A program made the position numbers and the translations under genes. A stretch of 64,000 nucleotides of DNA from Rhodovulum bhavnagarense (lineage in GTDB: Bacteria; Pseudomonadota; Alphaproteobacteria; Rhodobacterales; Rhodobacteraceae), in assembly GCF_004343505.1 (NCBI RefSeq), contig NZ_SLXU01000010.1, positions 42,549-106,548 of the forward strand, in the 5' to 3' direction. The notes beneath the pieces were generated by a model. That model saw only the letters and a list, made by a program, of their open reading frames with translations. It ran no database searches and was not told the DNA's origin. How positions within the stretch are numbered: the stretch's first letter is position 1; each line of letters opens with the position of its first letter. Shown here one piece after another: positions 32,018 to 40,306 of the stretch.

Positions 32018-33132
32018 CGCCGGTCGCGCAAAGAATAGTAGATCAGGGCCCCGATCGCCCACGAGATCGCCAGCCCCGCGCCAAGGATCGCCAGCAAAAC
32101 GATGCGGCGCGGATATTCCGGGGTCTCGGCCAGCGTGGGTGGTATATAGGAGGCAAGATAGCGCGACTTGCGTTGTGCCTCGGACAGGGCAAGGTCATAG
32201 GCGGTACGTGCCGAGATCGCGGCGCGTTCGGCGAATTCGAGATCGACCGACAAGGCCTCGTATTCCTCCAGCAGGCGGGAAAAGGCGTCATCCTTGCGTT
32301 CGCCGCTTTCGACGAACTGGTCGCGTTCGCGCTCGATCCGGTCGCGGATCACCTCGATCCGGCGTTCGATCTGGGCAAGGCGCGGATCGTTGGTGCTCGC
32401 GTTTTCAAGCAACAGGTCGCGTTCGATGATCGCTTCTGCCAATTGCGCCTGCAACGAGGTAATCAGACCCATCTGGCTCTGGATATCGGCGGTGGGATCG
32501 ACGATCCGGCTTTGGTTGCGGAAACTCGTCAATGCCTGCCGGGCCTGTTTCATCCGGTCCTGCGCTCGGGCCAGTTCCTGTTCGGAATAGCGGAGCGTGT
32601 CGGCCTGGGCGATGGCCGACAGCTCGTTGATCATGCCGTTGCTTTCCTCGAAGATCGCGACAGCGATGGCATGGGCGCTTGCAGCGTCGAAGGCCAGCAC
32701 CCGCACCTCGATCAAACCGCTGGAGCGGTCGTAGAATACCTTGACCATGCGCCGCCAATAGGCCGAAAGCGCCTCTATCCGCGTGTCTTCGCCGAGTGCG
32801 AAAACCGGATCGTTGTCACGGCGATAGATCCCGGCAAGGCCGAGCCTTTCGTCCACTGCGCGCACGATCTGCGGCGACTGGATGAATTCGTAAAGAATGT
32901 CGGTATCCGATGAGTTGGCGCTCGACAACTCGCTGATCCCGCCCAGAAGTTCGATCGCCGACCCGGTGTCGGCGGTACGCACCGCGAACCCCACGCGCGA
33001 GGCGTATTGATCATTGGCGATACTGAAAAGGTAATAGGCGGCCCCGATGAATGGCACGACCACCCAGGCGAGGAAGGTGATCATCAGGACGACATGGCGC
33101 AGTTTCAGTCGCGCGGGCCCGGCCGTGGGCAT
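32014..33132 (-). CDS. Capsule-export inner-membrane protein (KpsE/CtrB, PCP-3 type)
   Basis: A 372-residue polysaccharide copolymerase-type protein. One helix near residues 15-35 (LMITFLAWVVVPFIGAAYYL) and one near the C-terminus flank a large periplasmic domain with DTDILYEFIQSPQIV, TGLIEVRVLAF-like SGLIEVRVLAF, and a long coiled coil (about 195-320). The end ALIYYSLRDRR is typical of Roseobacter KpsE homologues. The start is uncertain: ATG (MPTAGPARLKLRH) is chosen because the first helix follows quickly, but an in-frame TTG at 33234 would add a 34-residue cytoplasmic tail. It bridges the KpsT/KpsM transporter to an outer-membrane exporter. Confidence 0.86.
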   Translation of the reverse strand: MPTAGPARLKLRHVVLMITFLAWVVVPFIGAAYYLFSIANDQYASRVGFAVRTADTGSAIELLGGISELSSANSSDTDILYEFIQSPQIVRAVDERLGLAGIYRRDNDPVFALGEDTRIEALSAYWRRMVKVFYDRSSGLIEVRVLAFDAASAHAIAVAIFEESNGMINELSAIAQADTLRYSEQELARAQDRMKQARQALTSFRNQSRIVDPTADIQSQMGLITSLQAQLAEAIIERDLLLENASTNDPRLAQIERRIEVIRDRIERERDQFVESGERKDDAFSRLLEEYEALSVDLEFAERAAISARTAYDLALSEAQRKSRYLASYIPPTLAETPEYPRRIVLLAILGAGLAISWAIGALIYYSLRDRR

Positions 33133-33543
33133 CGTCGTCCCCGACCCCCGGTGCGGCCCCGTGCCTGGCGGATTTCCCACAGGGCGCTCATTTGACGGGG
33201 TATCGGTTCCGTTCTTCTGGGGGATGTCGTTCAAAACACGTCTCGATCGCTGATGCTGGCGCCGGTTCGGGCGGTGATGGCCCGGACGGTCGCCCTGTCC
33301 GATGCCACAAATCGGTCGCAAGGCCAAGCGGCAAGCGCGCGGCGTGCGGTTTCGCGTGCCCGATGCGTGCCCAAGGGCGCAGGCCAGTTGCGGCGTGCCG
33401 GGTCTCGCGACGGGGCTTGATTCCATGACAGGCGGCCGTTATACGCGCCCGGTGGTCCGGCGGGCCGCAGTATATAACATCGAAAAATGCCGTGGTTGGT
33501 CCCATCCGCTTCGGGGGTCACATCCGGCGTCAGGAGAAGCGAT
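33133..33543. other. Divergent intergenic region kpsE-like / rplO
   Basis: About 410 bases with no gene I can support. The region must hold the promoters for the kpsE-kpsT pair (minus) and the rplO operon (plus). TATAAC at 33473 is a possible -10 for rplO, but no good -35 stands at the right spacing. Reading frames here are Arg/Pro-rich and do not resemble the missing KpsM permease or the ribosomal genes (rpsE, rpmD) usually found upstream of rplO. An AGGAG ribosome site lies just before rplO. Confidence 0.5.
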
Positions 33544-34020
33544 ATGAAACTTCACGAATTGCGCGACAACGAAGGCGCGGCGAAAAAGGCCAAGCGGGTC
33601 GGCCGTGGTCCCGGCTCTGGCAAGGGCAAGATGGCCGGCCGTGGTATCAAGGGTCAGAAGTCGCGTTCGGGCGTGGCCATCAACGGCTACGAGGGCGGGC
33701 AGATGCCGCTTTACCAGCGGCTTCCCAAGCGCGGCTTCAACAAGCCCAACCGCAAGAAATTCGCCGTGGTCAACCTTGGCCTGATCCAGAAATTCGTCGA
33801 TGCTGGCAAGCTGGATGCAAAGGCACCGATCACCGAGGATGCGCTGGTGGCTTCGGGCCTTGTGCGCCGCAAGCTGGACGGGGTACGCGTCCTGGCCAAG
33901 GGCGAGTTTTCGGCCAAGCTTGACCTGGACGTGACCGGTGCTTCGAAATCGGCGATCGACATGGTCGAAAAGGCGGGCGGCACGCTCAAGATCGCACCCT
34001 CGGCGGCCGCGGCCGAATAA
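33544..34020 (+). CDS. rplO: 50S ribosomal protein L15
   Basis: A 158-residue L15, an early 23S rRNA-binding protein of the large subunit. The start [20 protein letters not shown] and the glycine/basic stretch [22 protein letters not shown] match the family (cut here for length into two visible motifs at residues 1-20 and 20-45). The AGGAG site precedes the ATG by seven bases. Here it opens an operon, whereas in most bacteria it follows rpmD within a longer spc operon. Confidence 0.96.
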   Translation: MKLHELRDNEGAAKKAKRVGRGPGSGKGKMAGRGIKGQKSRSGVAINGYEGGQMPLYQRLPKRGFNKPNRKKFAVVNLGLIQKFVDAGKLDAKAPITEDALVASGLVRRKLDGVRVLAKGEFSAKLDLDVTGASKSAIDMVEKAGGTLKIAPSAAAAE

Positions 34021-34072
34021 GGGATTGTTCGCGGGCCTCGTGCCGCTTACACCACCCCTAGTTTTCCCTTTG

Positions 34073-34104
34073 CGCCGCCGAGCCGGAAAACGGTCTCGGC
34101 GGCG
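34073..34104 (+). terminator. Strong hairpin between rplO and secY (attenuator candidate)
   Basis: The 10-base stem CGCCGCCGAG/CTCGGCGGCG is perfect and its loop can add CCG/CGG around GAAAA. It is followed by TTGTCC, not a T-run, so partial termination or mRNA stabilisation is more likely than full termination. It ends about 20 bases before the secY ATG. Confidence 0.55.
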
Positions 34105-34126
34105 TTGTCCTGAATAGAGGCTCAGC

Positions 34127-35485
34127 ATGGCATCAGCAGCAGAGCAAATGGCTGCAAACATGAGCTGGGGGGCCTTCGGCAAGGCCACCGAGCTGCGTCA
34201 GCGGATTTTCTACGCCCTCGGGCTTCTGATCGTTTACCGGCTGGGCACTTATATTCCGGTACCCGGAATCGACGGTGCTGCGCTGCGCGATTTCATGGAG
34301 CAGGCCTCGGCCGGGCTGGGGGGCATCCTGTCGATGTTCACCGGCGGCGCGCTGGGCCGGATGGGTATCTTTGCCCTGGGTATCATGCCCTACATCTCGG
34401 CCTCGATCATCGTCCAGCTATTGGCGGCGATGGTGCCCCAGCTTGAGCAGCTCAAGAAAGAGGGCGAACAGGGGCGCAAGAAGATCAACCAGTATACCCG
34501 CTACGGCACAGTGTTCCTGGCGACTTTCCAGGCCTATGGACTGGCCGTCAGCCTGGAGGCCGGCGGCCTTGCATCCGATCCGGGCTGGTATTTCCGCGCC
34601 TCGACGGTGATTACCATCGTGGGTGGATGCATGTTCCTGATGTGGCTGGGCGAACAGATCACCGCGCGCGGTGTCGGAAACGGCATTTCGCTGATCATTT
34701 TCGTCGGCATCATCGCCGAGGTGCCCGCGGCACTGGCGCAGTTCCTCAGCCAGGGGCGGTCGGGCGCGGTGTCGCCCGCGGTGATCATCGGGGTGTTCGC
34801 GATGATCGTGGTCTTGATCGCCTTCGTGGTGTTCATGGAACGCGCCCTGCGCAAGATCCATATCCAGTACCCGCGCCGGCAAGTCGGCATGAAGGTTTAC
34901 GATGGGGGATCGTCACACCTGCCGATCAAGGTTAACCCGGCGGGTGTCATTCCGGCGATTTTTGCTTCGTCGCTGCTGCTGTTGCCGACGACGATATCGA
35001 CCTTCTCGCATAGTCAGTCAGGGCCGGTGATGTCGACGGTCATGGCCTATTTCGGGCCTGGTCAGCCGCTTTACCTGGCGTTCTTCACGATCATGATCGT
35101 GTTCTTTACCTATTTCTATACGGCCAACGTCGCCTTCAAGACCGAGGATGTGGCCGAGAACCTGAAGAACCAGAATGGTTTTGTGCCCGGCATCCGGCCG
35201 GGCAAGCGGACGCAGGAATATCTGGATTACGTTGTCAACCGTATCCTGGTGCTCGGCTCTGGCTATCTTGCGCTGGTTTGCCTGTTCCCGGAAATACTTC
35301 GTTCGCAGTTGAGCGTACCGTTCTATTTCGGTGGTACCTCGGTGCTCATCATCGTGTCGGTGACGATGGATACGATCCAGCAAATCCAGTCTCACCTGCT
35401 GGCGCACCAGTATGAGGGGCTGATCGAGAAATCCCAACTCGGCCGGAAACGCAAGACCAAGAGAAAAGGACCCGCGCGTCGATGA
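34127..35485 (+). CDS. secY: Preprotein translocase subunit SecY
   Basis: Central channel of the Sec translocon, 452 residues with ten predicted transmembrane helices. Recognisable parts are [13 protein letters not shown] (about 36-48) before the first long loop, [15 protein letters not shown], the [12 protein letters not shown] segment, [15 protein letters not shown] [19 protein letters not shown], and the cytoplasmic loop [13 protein letters not shown]. The C-terminus is Lys/Arg-rich ([14 protein letters not shown]), as is usual for ribosome docking. Its stop overlaps the adk start (ATGA), so the two are coupled. Confidence 0.97.
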   Translation: MASAAEQMAANMSWGAFGKATELRQRIFYALGLLIVYRLGTYIPVPGIDGAALRDFMEQASAGLGGILSMFTGGALGRMGIFALGIMPYISASIIVQLLAAMVPQLEQLKKEGEQGRKKINQYTRYGTVFLATFQAYGLAVSLEAGGLASDPGWYFRASTVITIVGGCMFLMWLGEQITARGVGNGISLIIFVGIIAEVPAALAQFLSQGRSGAVSPAVIIGVFAMIVVLIAFVVFMERALRKIHIQYPRRQVGMKVYDGGSSHLPIKVNPAGVIPAIFASSLLLLPTTISTFSHSQSGPVMSTVMAYFGPGQPLYLAFFTIMIVFFTYFYTANVAFKTEDVAENLKNQNGFVPGIRPGKRTQEYLDYVVNRILVLGSGYLALVCLFPEILRSQLSVPFYFGGTSVLIIVSVTMDTIQQIQSHLLAHQYEGLIEKSQLGRKRKTKRKGPARR

Positions 35486-36129
35486 ATATCATTCTTCTGG
35501 GCCCCCCGGGGGCTGGCAAGGGAACCCAGGCCCGCAAGCTTGTCGAAGAGCGTGGCATGGTGCAGTTATCGACCGGCGACATGCTGCGCGAGGCGCAGAA
35601 ATCGGGCACTGAAATGGGCAAGCGCGTGGCCGAGGTGATGGCGCGGGGCGAGTTGGTGACCGACGAGATCGTCATCGGGCTGATCGAGGAAAAGCTGGAC
35701 GCGGGCGATGCGGGTGGCTTCATCTTTGACGGGTTCCCGCGCACGTTGGCCCAGGCCGATGCGCTGGGGGCCCTTCTGGATCGTCACGGCGCCAGGCTGG
35801 ACGCGGTTATAGAGATGCGGGTCGATGACGAGGCGCTGGTCAGCCGGATCACCGCGCGTTCGACCTGCGCGGGCTGTGGCGAGGTCTATAACGACATCAC
35901 CCGGCCGATCCCCGCGGATGGCAAGTGCGTCAAGTGCGGTGGAACCGAGTTCAAGCGCCGCGCCGACGACAACGAGGACAGCCTGCGCCAGAGGTTGATG
36001 GAATATTACAAGAAGACTTCGCCGTTGATCGGTTATTACTATGCCAAGGGCCAGCTTTCGGGTGTGGACGGGCTGGCCGAGATCGACGATGTCGCGGGTG
36101 CCATCAACGCGGTGCTTGACAAGGCGTGA
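35482..36129 (+). CDS. adk: Adenylate kinase (zinc-LID type)
   Basis: Equilibrates ATP, ADP and AMP in the cytoplasm. The 215-residue long-form enzyme has the P-loop GPPGAGKGT (7-15), the AMP-binding STGDMLRE, the core FDGFPRT (82-88) and a LID domain holding Cys129, Cys132, Cys149 and Cys152, a complete four-Cys zinc site as in many alphaproteobacterial and Gram-positive enzymes. Its position after secY is the usual one. The ATG lies inside the end of secY. Confidence 0.97.
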   Translation: MNIILLGPPGAGKGTQARKLVEERGMVQLSTGDMLREAQKSGTEMGKRVAEVMARGELVTDEIVIGLIEEKLDAGDAGGFIFDGFPRTLAQADALGALLDRHGARLDAVIEMRVDDEALVSRITARSTCAGCGEVYNDITRPIPADGKCVKCGGTEFKRRADDNEDSLRQRLMEYYKKTSPLIGYYYAKGQLSGVDGLAEIDDVAGAINAVLDKA

Positions 36130-36313
36130 TGTGCCTTGACGCCGGGCAAGAATCGCCCTAGGCACAGCGTCTCGACAGAGACCCGACCTTTTGCCGCAGG
36201 CCGCAGGCCAATCGCCGGCAGAGGCAAAGCGGCCCGAAGGCAGGATGCTTTCGGGCCTCAGTTGTGAAAAAAGGTTCCGGAACTACGGAATCGCAACAAA
36301 AAGGAACATACGT
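36130..36313 (+). promoter_or_regulatory. Leader region between adk and rpsM with hairpins
   Basis: A 184-base leader before the alpha-type operon. GGCCCGAA (36231-36238) pairs with TTCGGGCC (36250-36257). Further down, GGTTCC (36273-36278) can pair either with the adjacent GGAAC (36279-36283) or with GGAAC at 36303-36307, which is part of the rpsM ribosome site AAGGAA. Such a choice could expose or hide the site. In gammaproteobacteria S4 controls this operon from a leader pseudoknot, but there is no direct evidence for that here. Confidence 0.4.
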
Positions 36314-36682
36314 TTGGCACGTATCGCTGGCGTCAACATCCCGACCGGGAAACGCGTCCCCATCGCCCTGACCTACATTCACGGTATCGGCCCGGCCGCC
36401 GCCGGCTCGATCTGCGAGGCCGTCGGCATCGATGCGACCCGTCGCGTCAATGAGCTGTCGGATGCCGAGGTTCTGGCCATCCGCGAACATATCGACGCGA
36501 ATTTCACCGTCGAGGGCGACCTGCGCCGCGAGGTGCAGATGAACATCAAGCGTCTCATGGATCTCGGTTGTTACCGGGGCCTGCGGCATCGCCGCAACCT
36601 GCCGGTGCGCGGCCAGCGCACCCATACCAACGCCCGCACCCGCAAGGGCCCGGCGAAACCCATCGCCGGCAAGAAGAAGTAA
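36314..36682 (+). CDS. rpsM: 30S ribosomal protein S13 (TTG start)
   Basis: A 122-residue S13 of the small-subunit head, contacting the P-site tRNA. The N-terminus [20 protein letters not shown] and the C-terminus [15 protein letters not shown] are diagnostic. The start codon is TTG, nine bases after AAGGAA; upstream ATG codons are out of frame or give sequence unlike S13, and starting later would remove the conserved N-terminus. It leads the rpsM-rpsK-rpoA-rplQ group. Confidence 0.96.
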   Translation: MARIAGVNIPTGKRVPIALTYIHGIGPAAAGSICEAVGIDATRRVNELSDAEVLAIREHIDANFTVEGDLRREVQMNIKRLMDLGCYRGLRHRRNLPVRGQRTHTNARTRKGPAKPIAGKKK

Positions 36683-36697
36683 GGGAGGGCAGGACCA

Positions 36698-37087
36698 ATG
36701 GCACGTGACAAGACCCGTATCCGCCGCAAGGAACGCAAGAACATCGCCGCAGGTGTGGCGCATGTGAATTCGTCCTTCAACAACACCAAGATCCTGATTT
36801 CCGACGTTCAGGGCAACGCGATCGCGTGGTCCTCTGCGGGCACCATGGGGTTCAAGGGTTCGCGCAAGTCGACGCCCTATGCCGCGCAGATGGCCGCCGA
36901 GGACGCTGGCCGCAAGGCGCAGGAACATGGCGTCAAGACCCTTGAGGTCGAGGTGCAGGGGCCCGGTTCGGGCCGCGAATCCGCGCTTCGCGCCCTGGCT
37001 GCCGTAGGCTTCAACATCACGTCCATCCGTGACGTGACGCCGATCGCGCATAACGGCTGCCGTCCGCCGAAACGCCGCCGGGTCTGA
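36698..37087 (+). CDS. rpsK: 30S ribosomal protein S11
   Basis: A 129-residue S11 of the small-subunit platform. It begins [19 protein letters not shown] and contains [20 protein letters not shown], the family core, [14 protein letters not shown], and the C-terminal [18 protein letters not shown], all conserved. It lies 15 bases after rpsM with an AGGGAGGG ribosome site. Nothing is unusual in length or composition. Confidence 0.97.
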   Translation: MARDKTRIRRKERKNIAAGVAHVNSSFNNTKILISDVQGNAIAWSSAGTMGFKGSRKSTPYAAQMAAEDAGRKAQEHGVKTLEVEVQGPGSGRESALRALAAVGFNITSIRDVTPIAHNGCRPPKRRRV

Positions 37088-37100
37088 CCGGGATTCTTGG

Positions 37101-37141
37101 CTCGGGCCGTGAACGTGTCGCGGCCCGAGTCCGTCGTATTT
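37101..37141 (+). terminator. Attenuator-type hairpin between rpsK and rpoA
   Basis: The stem CTCGGGCCGTG/CGCGGCCCGAG has 11 pairs with one G-U and a seven-base loop, and is followed by TCCGTCGTATTTT. It could reduce read-through from the ribosomal genes into rpoA, or protect the upstream mRNA end. Confidence 0.6.
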
Positions 37142-37199
37142 TCCCTCGGGCGTCTGCCGCTATGGACATGGGCGGCGGGCAGGAATTGAGGAGACAGGC

Positions 37200-38216
37200 A
37201 TGATCCACAAGAATTGGCAGGAATTGATCAAGCCGACCCAGCTTGAGATCAAGCCGGGCAACGATCCCGCGCGCCAGGCCACCGTCATCGCCGAACCGCT
37301 TGAACGGGGTTTCGGTCTGACCCTGGGCAACGCGTTGCGCCGCGTTCTGATGAGCTCTTTGCAGGGTGCCGCGATCACCAGTGTCCAGATCGACAACGTT
37401 CTGCACGAGTTTTCGTCCATCGCCGGAGTCCGCGAAGACGTGACCGACGTGGTGCTCAACCTCAAGGGCGTTGCCCTCAGGATGGAGGTCGAGGGGCCCA
37501 AGCGGCTGTCGATCCAGGCCAAGGGTCCGTCGGTCGTGACCGCCGGCGATATCTCGGAAACGGCCGGTATCGAGGTTTTGAACCGTGATCACGTGATCTG
37601 TCACCTCGACGACGGTGCGGATCTGTTCATGGAACTGACCGTCAACTCCGGCAAGGGCTATGTCGCTGCCGACAAGAACCGCCCCGAGGATGCGCCGATC
37701 GGGCTGATGCCGATCGACGCGATCTTTTCGCCGGTCAAACGCGTGGCCTACGACGTTCAGCCCACCCGTGAGGGCCAGGTTCTTGACTATGACAAGCTGA
37801 CGCTGAAGATTGAGACCGATGGCTCTGTCACTCCCGAGGACGCGGTGGCCTTTGCCGCGCGCATCCTTCAGGACCAGTTGTCGATCTTCGTCAACTTCGA
37901 CGAGCCCGAGGCCGCTGGCCGCGAGGCAGAGGATGACGGGCTGGAGTTCAACCCGCTCCTTCTCAAGAAGGTTGATGAGCTCGAACTGTCGGTGCGTTCT
38001 GCCAACTGCCTCAAGAACGATAATATCGTCTATATCGGCGACCTTATCCAGAAGACCGAGGCCGAGATGCTGCGCACGCCGAACTTCGGCCGCAAGTCGC
38101 TGAACGAGATCAAGGAAGTGCTGTCCGGCATGGGCCTGCACCTCGGCATGGATGTCGAGGAATGGCCGCCGGAAAATATCGAGGACCTGGCCAAGAAATT
38201 CGAGGACCAGTTCTGA
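37200..38216 (+). CDS. rpoA: RNA polymerase subunit alpha
   Basis: A 338-residue alpha subunit that dimerises to assemble RNA polymerase. The N-terminal domain has [26 protein letters not shown] (split here at residues 36-62) with the dimer interface; the C-terminal domain (about 255-330) has the helix-hairpin-helix DNA/regulator contact in [21 protein letters not shown] and [15 protein letters not shown] [26 protein letters not shown] ribosome region precedes the ATG. Position between rpsK and rplQ is standard. Confidence 0.97.
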   Translation: MIHKNWQELIKPTQLEIKPGNDPARQATVIAEPLERGFGLTLGNALRRVLMSSLQGAAITSVQIDNVLHEFSSIAGVREDVTDVVLNLKGVALRMEVEGPKRLSIQAKGPSVVTAGDISETAGIEVLNRDHVICHLDDGADLFMELTVNSGKGYVAADKNRPEDAPIGLMPIDAIFSPVKRVAYDVQPTREGQVLDYDKLTLKIETDGSVTPEDAVAFAARILQDQLSIFVNFDEPEAAGREAEDDGLEFNPLLLKKVDELELSVRSANCLKNDNIVYIGDLIQKTEAEMLRTPNFGRKSLNEIKEVLSGMGLHLGMDVEEWPPENIEDLAKKFEDQF

Positions 38217-38229
38217 GATTCGGTGGGTT

Positions 38230-38264
38230 CCCATCCTGCCCATCTGGCGCAGGGTGGGGGTTTC
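38230..38264 (+). terminator. Hairpin between rpoA and rplQ (attenuator candidate)
   Basis: CCCATCCTGC pairs with GCAGGGTGGG over ten positions with one G-U, leaving a nine-base loop, and GGTTTCC follows. The T-run is weak, so full termination is unlikely. Confidence 0.45.
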
Positions 38265-38367
38265 CATCGCCACAACACCGGGCACCCGCCCCAAGGAGAG
38301 CCGGTGACACGCATCGCCGGCCAGACAAAGCAAAATCGCCCGTAGAGGGCAAAGAAGGAGAAAACAC

Positions 38368-38787
38368 ATGCGTCACGCCCGCGGCTATCGCCGCCTGAAC
38401 CGCACGCACGAGCACCGCAAGGCGCTGTTTGCCAACATGGCCGGCTCGCTGATCGAGCATGAGCAGATCAAGACCACGCTGCCCAAGGCCAAGGAACTCA
38501 AGCGAATTGCTGACAAGCTCATCACGCTGGGCAAACGCGGCGACCTGCATGCCCGTCGACAGGCTGCCGCCCAGCTCAAGCAGGATGTCCTGGTTGCCAA
38601 GCTGTTCGAGGTTCTTGGCCCCCGTTATGCCGAACGGCAGGGTGGCTATACCCGCGTTCTCAAGGCCGGGTTCCGCTATGGTGACATGGCGCCGATGGCC
38701 ATCGTCGAATTCGTGGACCGTGATCCCGAAGCCAAGGGCGCGGCCGACCGCGCGCGCCTTGCCGCCGAAGAGGCTGCCGAGGATTGA
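38368..38787 (+). CDS. rplQ: 50S ribosomal protein L17
   Basis: A 139-residue L17 near the exit tunnel of the large subunit. It begins [20 protein letters not shown] and contains [22 protein letters not shown], the family core (residues 24-46), with [20 protein letters not shown] near the end. The C-terminal tail beyond residue 120 is Ala/Glu-rich and variable, as usual in the family. It closes the operon and is followed by a strong terminator. AAGGAG precedes the ATG. Confidence 0.96.
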   Translation: MRHARGYRRLNRTHEHRKALFANMAGSLIEHEQIKTTLPKAKELKRIADKLITLGKRGDLHARRQAAAQLKQDVLVAKLFEVLGPRYAERQGGYTRVLKAGFRYGDMAPMAIVEFVDRDPEAKGAADRARLAAEEAAED

Positions 38788-38808
38788 TCACGGCCACCGC
38801 TGGATGGA

Positions 38809-38845
38809 AAGGGGCTCCGCCAGGAATGGCGGGGCCCCTTCTTGT
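38809..38845 (+). terminator. Terminator of the rplO-rplQ operon
   Basis: AAGGGGCTCCGCCA pairs with TGGCGGGGCCCCTT over 14 positions (one G-U) around a GGAA tetraloop. CTTGTT follows. The stem is among the strongest in the window. Confidence 0.8.
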
Positions 38846-38894
38846 TCCCGGCACGGGGACGAGGGCGTGCTCGCCTTTCATGGCCCAAATCGCG

Positions 38895-38940
38895 CCTGAT
38901 GCAATTTTAGGTTGACGAAAACACTGCTCAACGGTCTAAA
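38895..38940 (+). promoter_or_regulatory. luxR promoter with upstream dyad
   Basis: TTGACG (38912-38917) and TCTAAA (38935-38940) are 17 bases apart. The start codon begins seven bases after the -10, so the message should be leaderless. Immediately upstream of the -35 lies the near-palindrome CCTGATGCAATTTTAGG, centred about 44 bases before the predicted start of transcription, where LuxR-type activators often bind. The match to known lux boxes is loose. Confidence 0.5.
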
Positions 38941-38946
38941 AAAACC

Positions 38947-39558
38947 ATGTTTGAAAAATCTGTCTTCGATCGCGAACTCAAGACTTTGGAGGCACTGGCC
39001 CCGATGGGCTACAATATCGGCCTTCATATCCGGTTCACCTCACCGTTGATGACTTTTCAAAGCTACAGCCCAGAATGGCTGACGCATTACACCGAAAACG
39101 GTTACGTCCTTCGCGATCCCATGGTCGCGTGGGGCTTTTCAACCACCGGCGCGACCCGGTGGAGCAACAAAGACATTCCCGACCCGTTCGGCATCCTCGC
39201 GGAAGCTGAACGATTCGGGTTGAGGTTCGGCGTGACGATCTCCTGGGGGGAGATTTCCTCCAGAACCATTGCAAGTGTGGCACGAGCAGATCGGGAATTC
39301 GAGGATGCAGAGATCAACAGGATCCAGGCCCTCGTTCGTCGGCTTCATGACATGACCGAGCCACCGCAAGAGCTGACCAAGGCTCAGATCGAGGCGCTGA
39401 AGTGCATTGCGGATGGCGACCGGCATGCGGCCGCGGCCTGCAAGCTGGGGATTTCGGAAAGTGCGCTCAAGGCTCGCCTGACATCTGCCCGTCAGCGTCT
39501 CATGGCGCGCACCACTGCCGAAGCGATTCAGCGCGCAAAGGATTACGGACTGCTCTGA
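38947..39558 (+). CDS. LuxR-family quorum-sensing regulator
   Basis: A 203-residue regulator. Residues about 15-140 form an autoinducer-binding domain with the usual aromatic and acidic ligand residues in order: EW, HY, Y, DP and RW within residues 39-78. Residues about 142-203 form the LuxR helix-turn-helix, LTKAQIEALKCIADGD then KLGISESALKARL. The Glu that is nearly invariant in this domain (TraR Glu178) is Gln here. There is no ribosome site and the promoter ends six bases upstream, so the message looks leaderless. It lies 57 bases before luxI, so it is probably the receptor for the signal made by that enzyme. Confidence 0.88.
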   Translation: MFEKSVFDRELKTLEALAPMGYNIGLHIRFTSPLMTFQSYSPEWLTHYTENGYVLRDPMVAWGFSTTGATRWSNKDIPDPFGILAEAERFGLRFGVTISWGEISSRTIASVARADREFEDAEINRIQALVRRLHDMTEPPQELTKAQIEALKCIADGDRHAAAACKLGISESALKARLTSARQRLMARTTAEAIQRAKDYGLL

Positions 39559-39615
39559 AGAGCAAACGCCTTCCGCAAGGTTTTTTACCCACCACCAACC
39601 CTGCAGGAGGCTCAA

Positions 39616-40206
39616 ATGCAGACCACTACCCTTTCTTTCGAAAATCTTCACAACCATGGCGAGTTATTCGCGAACATGTTGCGCGCAAGGCGCGAACTTT
39701 TCATCGAGCGTAACAAGTGGAAACTGCCAGAGGCGCTGGGCATGGAGTACGATCAGTACGACACGCCGGCCAGCCGCTGGGTCGTCGTTCATGACGAATT
39801 GGGCGAGGTTCTGGCCGGCAACCGCCTGACGCCCACCACCGCGCGTTGCGGCATCTATACCTACATGATCCGCGATGCGCAGCTTGGCTTGCTGGACACC
39901 ATACCTTCCAACCTGCTTTATGCCGAGGCACCGGTGGCGGAAACCGTCTGGGAAAGCTCGCGCTTGTTCGTCAGCCAGAAGGTACCGCTCATGCAGCGTC
40001 GTCCGATCTATTTCAACCTTGTGCAGGAACTGGCCAAGGCCGCGCGCAGCTTGGGCGCGACCCAATGCCTGACATTGCTGAATGCCAATTGGCACCTGTG
40101 GAACAAGAGGGTTGGCATCGACATGACGGCCATGGGCCCGGTGATGGAAATCGACGGCATCAACAACCAGGTGGTGTCGATGAACTTTGCGTCGAACCTG
40201 CACTGA
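39616..40206 (+). CDS. Acyl-homoserine-lactone synthase (LuxI family)
   Basis: Makes an N-acyl-homoserine lactone from S-adenosylmethionine and an acyl-ACP. The 196-residue protein keeps the family's core residues in order: the Arg and Phe in RARRELFIER, the Trp in NKW, the two Asp in EYDQYD, the Arg in NRLTPTT, and Glu and Arg in WESSRLFV. These are the active-site residues known from EsaI and LasI. The acyl chain cannot be predicted. AGGAGG lies just upstream of the ATG. It forms a luxR-luxI pair and ends at a strong terminator. Confidence 0.92.
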   Translation: MQTTTLSFENLHNHGELFANMLRARRELFIERNKWKLPEALGMEYDQYDTPASRWVVVHDELGEVLAGNRLTPTTARCGIYTYMIRDAQLGLLDTIPSNLLYAEAPVAETVWESSRLFVSQKVPLMQRRPIYFNLVQELAKAARSLGATQCLTLLNANWHLWNKRVGIDMTAMGPVMEIDGINNQVVSMNFASNLH

Positions 40207-40214
40207 GTGCCACG

Positions 40215-40243
40215 GCCCCCGCCTTTCGGGGCGGGGGCATTTC
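40215..40243 (+). terminator. Terminator after luxI
   Basis: GCCCCCGCC and GGCGGGGGC pair perfectly over nine positions around TTTCGG, with ATTTC after the stem. It lies nine bases after the luxI stop. Confidence 0.75.
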
Positions 40244-40306
40244 GCACCGTTGACGCACGATCGGCCGCTTTCCATATCTGGGCAGCGTCCCGGAAAGGAA
40301 CCGTCG

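Noticed and set aside
33133..33521. A kpsM relic or ribosomal rpmD upstream of rplO
   Set aside because: All frames are Arg/Pro-rich and contain no membrane helices or L30-like sequence.
38851..38870. GCACG-N10-CGTGC inverted repeat as a lux box
   Set aside because: It has the 20-base size of a lux box but is centred about 86 bases before the predicted start, overlaps the region behind the operon terminator and does not match lux-box half-sites.
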